Source: Rhodeus uyekii (Eukaryota > Chordata > Actinopteri > Cypriniformes > Acheilognathidae). From it: a DNA stretch of 64,000 bases. Under the pieces are notes generated by a model, which did not search any database, was not told where the DNA came from, and was given only the letters and a program-made list of their open reading frames with translations. Location: assembly GCA_037043235.1 (NCBI GenBank), contig JAWRVZ010000323.1, positions 310,001-374,000 of the forward strand. Direction: 5' to 3'. The first letter of the stretch is position 1. The number at the start of each line of letters is the position of its first letter. The position numbers were made by a program, and so were the translations under genes. Shown here one piece after another: positions 55,931 through 64,000 of the stretch.

Positions 55931-56119
55931 TTATTGTAGTCACAGCTAATTCTCTGTTTATAGATTTTTTTTTTTTTACTTAAAGAATAAAATAAAATTA
56001 CATAGTGAATCTTTAACAAGCAATTGAATAGTTGTACCTAACAAAATGGCTGGTGAGTTTATATTGCTCTATGGTCTATTATTTAAATGAGTCAACACAC
56101 AGTAAATAGAAAAATTAAT

Positions 56120-56625
56120 GAGGTATAGCGCTTTTCCATGTACTGCTGTACACCCAAAATGCTTTACAATAATATCAGAGGTGTCTCCTCAACCACCAGT
56201 GTGCAGCATCCACTTGGATGATGCAACAGCAACCACATTGCACTTACCACACACAAGCTAGGTGGTGAGGAGAGAGAGAGTTATAGAGCCAATTGAAAGC
56301 ATGGGGATTATGATTAGGAGGCCATGATTTATAAGGGCAAATGGAGGTTATTTTGGCCAGGACACCAGGGTAACCCCTACTCTTTACAAGAAGTACCATT
56401 GGACAGAGCTTACCATTTTGGACAGAGCTTAGTGTCCCCGATACTATACTGAGGCATTAGGAGCCACAAAGACCACAAGGTGAGCACCCCCTGCTGACCT
56501 CACTAACACCTCTTCCAACAGCAACGTAGTTCTCCCAGGACACCATCCAGGTACTGACCAGGTTCAACCCTACTTAGCTTCAGTGGACAACCAGTCTTGG
56601 GATACAGGGTGAGATGGCTGCTAGG
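56120..56625 (-). mobile_element. 5S rRNA-derived SINE (SINE3-like)
   Basis: On the minus strand the head (56625-56531) reads GCCATCTCACCCTGTATCCC, then GAAGCTAAGTAGGGTTGAAC and CTGGTCAGTACCTGGATGG, which follow the 5S rRNA sequence including its internal promoter (GAAGCTAAGCAGGGTCGGGC in 5S). A long body follows (GTGAGGTCAGCAGGGGGTGC, then GGCTCTATAACTC and GTGGTTGCTGTTGCATCATC) and a tail around 56124-56165 (AAAGCATTTTGGGTGTACAG). This matches the 5S-derived SINE class described in zebrafish. The head is mutated at several promoter positions, so it is a dead repeat and not a 5S gene. Confidence 0.85.
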
Positions 56626-56639
56626 TTTGTGATGAAGAT

Positions 56640-57590
56640 ATTTAAAAAAAGATTTCCTTGGACCAACCAGTCACTAGATGTGCAAGAAACCAGTTGGTAA
56701 AAGTGCACACAGTGTAAGGGAGTAAGAAACAGAGTCAAAGGAAGAGATCAGCGTCATAAATGTAGGTGGAGCTTCAGTATAACTTCAGCTGAGTTCATGG
56801 CGAGTGCCTGAAACATATTGCAATAATCACCCCACTTCCACCTCATCCTTTAACACACACAAACGGCAATTTGAAATAAAGATTAACTACAAATACAGAC
56901 TCCACCCTCCCTCAGAGCCTCTCTTTCTACTTTTATTGAGAGAGCTGGGATGAACAGTGCCTTTGGGAGTCTCTGGACAATTTTTATATAGGATTAGAAA
57001 ACAAAAATCAATATTTAATTATCTGTGAACCTTTTGTGTCACTGCATCAGAGCTGCGGTGGTTGGACCTGTTTGGTAACTGAGAGAGTGGTTAAAAAGCC
57101 AGTATCTTATTAAGGATCTCTCATTGCACTGTAATAAAAATGTAGCTTGTGAGGTAAAATAATTGCGTGTGTGTGTGTGTAGGTTCCTAGGTAAAAAAAA
57201 ATACAAATATGCCCTCTAATAGGGTTCCAATGAGTAATTCTTTCTTTCAATAATTCCAGTTTAATGATGAAATATATTGTCTAAATGCTTACTTGTAAAA
57301 GTTGGGTTGAACAAAAAAGTATGTTTAGTTTAATTAGGCTTATTTTATTATTTCTATTTAAGCATATTACATATTTAATAACCTTAACTAAGCCCCTAAC
57401 ATTTTAATTAGTCTCTTAGGAGGAAATATTAATTGTGCATTGTGTTTATTAAATTGTTATATTATACATCAATTCTAGTATGAATATATCATTATGTTAA
57501 TTAAATACTAAATACAATTATCCTATTTATTGATAAATGATAGAGTAAATGATATTCTCTTCTATACATCTCCTATACATTTCTTTCTTT
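56640..57590. other. Spacer; possible regulatory island
   Basis: No gene is seen. The stretch 56850-57130 is non-repetitive and moderately complex (CAGAGCCTCTCTTTCTACTT, AATATTTAATTATCTGTGAAC) and might be a conserved non-coding element. The rest is AT-rich. Confidence 0.3.
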
Positions 57591-57595
57591 CCTAT

Positions 57596-57656
57596 TGTTA
57601 CGCACCCCTCCCACTTTTAGGTCTAGGAGTTTTTTTAGAGGAAGCGTAACCAATTT

Positions 57657-57691
<35 letters not shown>

Positions 57692-58453
57692 CTTCCGTCT
57701 CCAGGTCCCAAGGCAAATACACCGAAACAACTTCAAAATGAAATAGATAAATGTTTATTGATACTGCGTGGGATAATATACACAACCAAATCTTCAGGAG
57801 GGGAGAGGCCAACACAACAAACAAAACAGGGTTCTTACTAGGACTTCTGTTGCTAACTTACCTACCAAAATCTCAAGGAAAAGAAAGAAAAGACAAACAA
57901 TAACCTAGCTCCCTCTCTAACCAAACCCAGGAAAAAACGTGATTAAAAAGAAAATGAAGCATCCACCTCCCTACAAAAAGTTCCCACTTAACAACTCTCA
58001 AAGAAAGTGATAACCGACCAACAGTAATGAACTCACAAAAACAAACAAACAAAAAGAAGATGATAACTCTGGCGTTTCTGACACTTGTAACACACAGGTT
58101 AAACACAGAGCTTAGAGCTAAAGATACACACACGTAGCACTTGCACTGAAACACAATTCAGATTGTAGCTCCACTAACACCAAAAACTCATAGCGCACAC
58201 ATAAACGCTGAGACCAGAAGCTGGCCGTCTCTCTCGGAGAGGAAAGCCTCCGTCTCTCTCTCTGGGCTGTACTTTACTGGGTTCTTTTATGCTCCACTCA
58301 ATGAAGTACAACAGGCATCAGGTGGCACCCATCAGCCTTTTAGGGAGACACAGTAGGCGGAGAAAGAACCTGGAACACAACATTCACAGGAAAACAGTAT
58401 CCATTTCACACAATTTAAATAAAATAAATACTTGCGTCCTCAGGGACGTAACA
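57596..58453 (-). mobile_element. Solo LTR, 858 bp
   Basis: On the minus strand it begins TGTTACGTCCCTGAGGACGC and ends GGGAGGGGTGCGTAACA, with a TGTTACG/CGTAACA inverted end and a 4-bp duplication CTAT on both sides (57592-57595, 58454-58457). A TATA-like GAGCATAAAAGAACCC is at about 58280-58295 and an AATAAAC signal at about 57752. A (GA)n tract (57659-57688) lies near its 3' end. No retroviral genes are adjacent. It is unrelated by eye to the other LTRs in the window. Confidence 0.8.
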
Positions 58454-58757
58454 CTATCTATCGGTTTCTCTTTCACTTTATCTGATTCTCCCCTTCATTA
58501 CTTTCTTTTTACTTCTGTCACAGGTGGCATAAATGGATATTCTATATTTGAATATATAATTATATAAATACATCATATATATATATATATATTTGGCAAT
58601 CAAAAATGGTGCTTTGGGGACTGGATAAAATGACATTGGGAGGACATTACTATAATTACGGCAATCATAACCTTACTTATTTATATAAGATTATATATTT
58701 AGTACCCCACAAGTAATAGAGTTATAGTGAACATAATTCATCACTCATTGCACAACA

Positions 58758-59226
58758 ATGATGACTGCATTTTGTAATTCATCGCATCACAATGTAATTC
58801 ACAATCGCTATTCGCCAGTCCAGTCACCTCAGCTCTACATTTCACAGAATCCCCCTGGCTCACACCTGCTCACACTCTACACTCACCACACCTGTATGCA
58901 ATCAGCATAGTATATAAGCAATCACTCAACAGTTCACCCACGTCTGGTCTTGTTTTTCAATTCTGAACTACATATATGACTACCTGCCTGAAAAACAGTT
59001 ACCAGTGTGATACTCGTCACAACTCATCTGCTTTTCGTCTTCTTCAGTCATCTGTCTGCATTTACTGGATCTTCAGGCAAAAACTTCAGCAAACAGAGAA
59101 GAACTGTCATTACCACCTGCATCACCAAACATCCCTCTACTCAGTCAATCACCAGACCACCTTCGCTAGTAATCTGGTTCTCTATTCAATAAATATATTG
59201 CGTTTGTATTCTTCTGTTTCATGACA
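58758..59226 (+). mobile_element. Probable solo LTR, about 469 bp
   Basis: It has the LTR layout: AGCATAGTATATAAGCAATC (TATA box at about 58910), a pyrimidine-rich leader and ATTCAATAAATATATTGCG (AATAAA near 59190), ending TTTCATGACA. CAACA follows the right end (59227-59231) and also precedes the left end (58753-58757), with one extra A before TGATGACTGC. Length and layout resemble the sushi-type LTR at 45.8 kb, but the sequence differs. Confidence 0.55.
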
Positions 59227-59361
59227 CAACATCAAGCTTTCATTTATATAACAATGATAATAACCTGATTGTAATAGAATGGTTTGGACTTTATTTTACA
59301 GTATGTGCACTTAGTGTACAGAAAATTGCTTTCTGTATTCCTCAAATTTACAGTAAAAGAG

Positions 59362-59681
59362 TGTGGCAAGCAGGGCGGCGTCGAGGGACCGTGAGAGCGT
59401 CACGAGAGCCGGTGGCGTGATTGAGAATGAGCGACACTTGTGAGCCACCGGTGTCTCTCGTCTCACGGAGGAGCGGAGACTTAAAAGGAGGAGTGACGAC
59501 AGTGAAAGCGAGAGAGGACCAGGCCTGGATTTTATGTTGTGTTTTGTGTGGGCGGCGGTCGACCACGAGGGGCCGCCGCCATTACTTTCGTTTTGTACTT
59601 ATGGTTTATTTTGGAATTAAAGTCTGGTAAATGTCTGCCGGTTCCCGCCTCCTTCCTCCCTGAACGTTCAACATTATTACA
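59362..59681 (+). mobile_element. Solo LTR, reference copy of the family
   Basis: It runs from TGTGGCAAGCAGGGCGGCG to AACATTATTACA, with a perfect 5-bp duplication AAGAG (59357-59361, 59682-59686). GACTTAAAAGGAGG is the TATA-like region and GGAATTAAAGTC the polyadenylation region. Its GC-rich GGCGGCGG...CCGCCGCC inverted segment (about 59549-59580) is missing from the 43.2-kb copy. CpG content is high, so this is the youngest of the four family members here. Confidence 0.9.
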
Positions 59682-59875
59682 AAGAGTTTTACTGTTGTAT
59701 CACTAAGTGTTTCAGTTTTTTGTTCTGTCCTAGCCTTACACCATTTTCTCTTTGCGCTAGATTTTTTGTGTTTTTAGAAATCAACTTTGGAGAGGGGATC
59801 TTATGGTTTTCTTATCTTAGTACCTGATCTTATGGAGTGGTCTCCTTGTGGTGAGACTATACGTAACATAAAGCT
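59682..59875. other. Short spacer
   Basis: AT-rich sequence between the solo LTR and DIRS E; nothing recognised. Confidence 0.5.
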
Positions 59876-59879
59876 CTGC

Positions 59880-61985
59880 ATTAGCATTCGGGTTCCCGGA
59901 ATGGTGTTAAGGTCTAACTAGTAGAACCAAATAAAGGTGTGCATTGAGGACCAGCCTTTCCACATTACAATTTCTGTAAGAAAAAACTCTCCTAGTTCTC
60001 TCCTTGGAAACTCTGAAGAAGGCAAACAGCTGATCTAATTTAAGCCACAGTTCAGCTATGTGGATGTAAGTCTCCGCTTCAAGGCGTACAGTTTCTCTGT
60101 CGAGGGAGCTCTGGAGTGGAGGACGGTCTCAACAACCTTAGTTGAGAGAGCAGATTATATGAGCTGGACCCGCTCAGAAGCCATGCCCATAGTTTTAACA
60201 GTTCTGGGCAGGTATGGTCTATTGAGGGACAGGTTCCTACTTATTGGACTCTCCCATGGAGTTCTGTCAACAGCGGTGCGATCAAGGTGAGATGGACATT
60301 GTCCCAAACTTTTCCACCTTGGCTACGTCTAACCAAAACCGTCTACTCTGAACCAAAGCATCCAGTCCAAGATGAGCTGGGTGCATGAGGAAGAACCATA
60401 GTGGAAAGTGAGAGGTCTATGAAGACACAAACAGACCCTCTTATGGCATATCTGCTCCACCACTTCTGGGTGGAACCTACCCTTTCCAAGGCATCAGCCC
60501 TTGCCTCAACAGCTTGTCTGCTCCTATGTTCTGGGTCCCCAAGATACAGGCTGCCTGAGCAGTTTCCCTGAGACCACTGGAGGATCTGATCTGATTTATG
60601 TAGTCAACTGATGATGAACATGATGGCTCTTGAGGTCTGGGAGAAAGGCTCTGAGAGCCAGAAGGACAACCATCATTTCTAGGATATTGATAAGCCAGGA
60701 ATGCTGGTGTGCCCTTCACAGGCCTTGTGGTGAGTGATCCCCAAGGAAGACATCTGCCGACAGCAAATTGCAACTACATGGAACTCCCAGAATGGTTCCA
60801 GGCGTGTAGGTACCCTCTCATGAACTCGATTGTGTGAAATGTGTTGCCCATCTGCTTTGTGAGCCACCACTGTATGGGCCTCATGTACAGAAGACTGAAC
60901 GGATAACTTTGGATGCTGCTGTCATAAGGCCCAGTAGTCTCTGGAACTATTTTACAGTACATTTCCTCACTGGTCAGCAGCCATATCACCCTGTAGACAT
61001 TTGGCATGCTCTTATACCTTCATGGTTCATGTCGTCATCCCGTGCTTCCGGAACTTGAGAAATCCCCGCAATAATGATCGCAATTGAGCCTCAGCTGCAG
61101 CAGGACCGAAACTGCGAGCATGAACAGTCTTCTCGAAGACTGTCAGACAGGATTGGCAACTACAGTCGGTGCCCTCGAGCGCGGACCATGCAACACACAT
61201 ACACATTTCGCTCAAGCGCTTGTTGAAGACACTAAAGCATGCAGAGCATGGTTTTTCACCTGATCTCGGCACCCCAGTGTGGAGCTCAGGGAAAGAAAGA
61301 AAGAAGGGCTGCACAAAACTGGCGTAGAATGACTCGCGGGAGCGCTATTCAGACGGCAGGGCCGATCGAATCCCACGCGCTTCCACAGCCGCTTCCCTCG
61401 CTGGAAGGGAGCGCGAGTCATAACTGCCGGCAGCTCGTCATACGCGGCACAGATAGGTGAGCGAGCCATACAAACAGTCCCCTGCACGCCTAGTTTTGCG
61501 GAGAGCACGTGCGTTCACCCGCGATGAGGAGAGGGAGAGAAAGTGTTCTCCCGCGAAAGCAATTCAAAGCGAGCGCAGCATCGAGAGAGAAGCGCTTGCT
61601 ACGCACACAAACAACCTCCTCGAAGGTTGGCGTGCACACTCCTCACCCGCTTCAATTCTATTATAACACATATCTCGCATGTATCATCAGGTGCCCGAAA
61701 CGCTGACACGGATGAATACAACGAACGTGGTTTCCTTGCTGACCAACGTGACACACAATCGCTTAGACAAGCTGTCTCCCTGAAGATATGAAGAGGATGA
61801 CTTACTGATTGTGTGCTCCTTTTATACCTGCAGCCGCACCCGTGATGACGTCATAGGCAGCTGGCAGCCATTGTCAAGTTCATTGACGTGATTAGATATT
61901 TTGCTTAACACTCCTGTCACACCGAGGGTGTTTCCCCATAGCGACCCCTAGGGGACGCAGCATAGAGTTCCCTTCGAAAGGGAAC
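59880..61985 (-). mobile_element. Decayed DIRS copy (element E)
   Basis: On the minus strand from the outer edge GTTCCCTTTCGAAGGGAACT (61985): a terminal repeat with TGACGTCA-like words, then a Gag piece (61314-61027: ALEGTDCSCQSCLTVFEKT, GPAAAEAQLRS). RNase H and RT pieces follow (61007-60477: LLYMRPIQWWLT and GTQNIGADKLLRQGL), then a methyltransferase/recombinase N-terminal region (60300-60060) and a recombinase C-terminal remnant (about 60015-59930). The RT catalytic core, the recombinase centre and the 3' end with the ICR are missing. It is more diverged from A than F is. Confidence 0.78.
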
Positions 61986-62121
61986 AAGGGTTCATAAGAT
62001 TTCCCATCAAAACTCTAAGCTCCTATTGGTTCACAGGACACTTGGAGCTGTGAACTCTACAGAATTGAAAGGGCAAGTCACAGTTCCCCTCACTCCCTTC
62101 TACCTATTTTTCCTGGTTGTA

Positions 62122-64000
62122 GTTCCCTTTCAGGGAACTCGAGCTGCGTCAAAGCGCTAGGGGAAATAGCCTGACGTCAGTCACGTGAAGATCTGTGCAA
62201 CCAATGAGAGACGAACGCGTGTGAATGCGTCACCACCGGCGCGTGCCGGTGACGTCATGAGAGAGCATAAAGCGCGCCCGAAACCCAGAAGCGCCAGCTC
62301 TGAGTGTCTTCAGCAAAAAGGGTGATTTGAGGGTTTTCTTTAACACTAAGACGGCTAAGTCGAAGCGGTCCTGACGCCAAGCCGCAACAAGGTGGTGTCT
62401 CCCGTGTGCAGCTCCAGAGGCAGCCCTCCACGGGAGAACCACCCCCTCTAAGGAGGGTCCTAGAGCATTCCACCCGAGTTTCAGGAAGCCCCGGCTCAGT
62501 GGTGAATATGTTCACAGTACCAGAAACCAGCCCCGGGAGGCTGGTTCCCTTAGTAGAGTTCCAGGCTGCGTGGTCATGGCTACCGGGTATCTCTCAGAGG
62601 GTCCTGCGCACGGTAACCTCCGGGTATGACATCCAGTTCGAGGTTTCTCCACCCCGGTTCTCGGGGGTCCTACAGTCTGTGGTAGGCCCCCAGCAGGCTC
62701 TGGTCATGGAACAAGAAGTAGACACTCTGCTGGCGAAAGGGGCCATCGAGTATGGACCCCTCGCGGACAGCAAGTCCGGGTTCTACAGCCGGTACTTCAT
62801 AGTTCCAAAGAAGGATGGAGGGTTGGGGCCCATTCTGGATTTGGGTCTCTTAAATCGCACAGTCAGGCATCTAAAATTGAAAATGCTGACGCTCAAGCAG
62901 ATCGTAGTGCAGGTCAGGTCCGAGGACTGGTTTGTCACAGTCGACCTCAAAGACGCATATTTCCACGTCTCCATCCTTCCGCAACACAGGAAGGTCCTGA
63001 GGTTCGCCTTCGGTGGGAAGGCGTACCAGTATCGGGTGCTTCCTTTCGGTCTGGTGCTCTCGCCCGCACGTTCACAAAGGTAGTGGACGCTGCTCTAGCT
63101 CTGCTACGGTTACAGGGCATTCGTGTCTTAAATTATATCGACGACTGGCTTATTCTCGCCCAGTCGACGCAGTTAGCAGCACAACATCGAGATGCTGTGC
63201 TCGCACACATGAAGGAGCTGGGGTTAAGGCTGAACACCAAGAAGAGTGCACTTTCTCCCGCACAGAGAACCACTTTCTTGGGCGTCATTTGGGACTCAGT
63301 GGCCACGTCTGCTCGGCTCTCCCCCGAGTGCATCCAGGTCATTCGTTCAGCCGTCAAGAGCATCAAGCTGGGCCAGCCACTCACAGTGAAACACTTTCAG
63401 AGAGTGGTAGGGCTCATGGCAGCGGCTTCCAGCATTATCCCACTGGGCCTGCTGTACATGAGACCCCTGCAGTGGTGGCTAAAAACCAAGGGGTTCTCCC
63501 CGAAGGGAAACCCGCTTCGCACTATCAAGGTCACGGGGTAATGCCTACGCACCCTGAGTATGTGGAAGAACTCTTGGTTCCTGTCTCAAGGCCCTGTGTT
63601 GGGGGCTCTTGGTCGACGAGTGACTCTCTCGACAGATGCTTCCCTCTCAGGTTTGGGAGCGGTCCTGAAGGATCGCTCCTCACAAGGTCTGTGGAGCAGT
63701 CGACACCAGACCTGGCACATAAACATGCTGGAGTTACTGGCGGTCCGCAGAGCACTCTGTTCCTCCCGGACCTTCGCGATCACTATGTCACTGTTTTCAC
63801 CGACAGTATGACGGCAGTCGCATATAGCAACCATCCGGGGGGTCTGCGTTCGCAACCATAGTACAAGATGGCGCGACAGATCCTCCTCTGGGCCCAGGGC
63901 GGCCTACATCCCGGGGGTCCAGAATGTGGGAGCAGACACCCTATCGAGACAGGGGCCAAGGCCAAGGGAATGGCCCAAGAGCAGATTTGGGAGAGATACG
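62122..64000 (+). mobile_element. Gag-less DIRS copy (element F), cut by the window end
   Basis: It begins GTTCCCTTTCAGGGAACTCG and has the 5' terminal repeat (62122-62310) with CTGACGTCAGTCACGTGAAG and GGTGACGTCATGAGAGAGCA, closely matching element A. Where A has about 1.5 kb of Gag, F has only about 60-70 bp before the N-terminus of ORF2. ORF2 then continues to the window end. The recombinase, ICR and 3' terminal repeat would lie outside. Confidence 0.88.
62406..64000 (+). pseudogene. DIRS F ORF2: RT and RNase H with several frame breaks
   Basis: Residues VPKKDGGLGPILDLGLLN, lost in element A, are present here, as are VTVDLKDAYFHVSILPQHRK and an intact catalytic NYIDDWLILAQ (YIDD at 63134-63145). 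The frame changes at about 63070, where CTCGCCCGCAC lacks one C compared with CTCGCCCCGCAC in A. A TAA at 63539-63541 replaces CGA. A four-base loss near 63752-63765 and further indels near 63857 and 63900 disrupt RNase H (STDASLSGLGAVL, TDSMTAVAY). The 282-residue frame at 63013-63861 mostly reads the wrong frame and is not a separate gene. Confidence 0.87.

Noticed and set aside
56531..56625. A 5S rRNA gene
   Set aside because: The similarity covers only the promoter-bearing part of 5S, with mutations, and continues into a SINE body.
63013..63861. A separate 282-residue gene at the right end
   Set aside because: It mostly reads the wrong frame of the DIRS RT/RNase H; only its last 20 residues or so coincide with RNase H.
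1..64000. A novel defence, secretion or biosynthetic gene system
   Set aside because: All long frames with recognisable domains belong to retroelements; no cluster of host genes is visible.

Overview
The window looks like a transposon-rich, gene-poor stretch of a teleost genome, most likely a cyprinid (carp, goldfish or zebrafish relative). This rests on the repeat types: DIRS retroelements with split inverted repeats, a Tf1/sushi-type chromovirus, a 5S rRNA-derived SINE, tRNA-derived SINEs with the common fish tail, hAT and pogo-like fragments, and long AT-rich spacers full of microsatellites. I found no convincing host protein-coding exon, rRNA gene, functional tRNA gene or CRISPR array. 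All coordinates and alignments were read by eye, and species and superfamily names beyond those argued in the entries are inference.

Layout. 1-15 kb: AT-rich spacer with a possible TIR repeat (104-970), a decayed LINE (4.1-5.1 kb), a large TA palindrome (6.2 kb), a CpG-rich patch (10.05-10.3 kb), a solo LTR (10.49-10.99 kb) and a SINE. 15.1-20.2 kb: element A, a nearly full-length DIRS on the minus strand, with Gag, reverse transcriptase/RNase H, a Dam-like methyltransferase region and tyrosine recombinase, bounded by inverted repeats and carrying an internal complementary region (ICR). 20.3-39 kb: spacer with a short DIRS derivative (element B, 24.2-26.4 kb) nested in an older TIR element, a G-rich minisatellite (30.1-30.5 kb), paired pogo-like fragments and scattered SINE/LINE pieces. 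39.2-41.3 kb: another DIRS derivative (C) inside another inverted-repeat element. 43.2-44.1 kb: a solo LTR interrupted by a hAT-type non-autonomous element, each with a perfect target-site duplication. 45.8-50.9 kb: a complete but defective Ty3/gypsy element with two LTRs that read as identical, a 5-bp TSD and a self-priming primer site. 53.5-64 kb: a LINE ORF1 relic, DIRS relics D, E and F, a 5S-derived SINE and three further solo LTRs.

How the parts work together. DIRS elements A and F belong to one subfamily and can be read against each other. Each repairs the picture of the other: A lacks 98 bp of the RT and has a mutated catalytic motif, while F keeps the motif but has lost Gag and carries several frameshifts. 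The gypsy copy is young by its LTRs yet lacks part of RNase H, so it was probably copied in trans or damaged very recently. The nesting (DIRS in TIR elements, hAT in LTR, gypsy in an older repeat) gives a relative insertion order. Several non-repetitive, homeobox-site-rich islands could be conserved regulatory elements of a distant gene, but nothing here can prove that.
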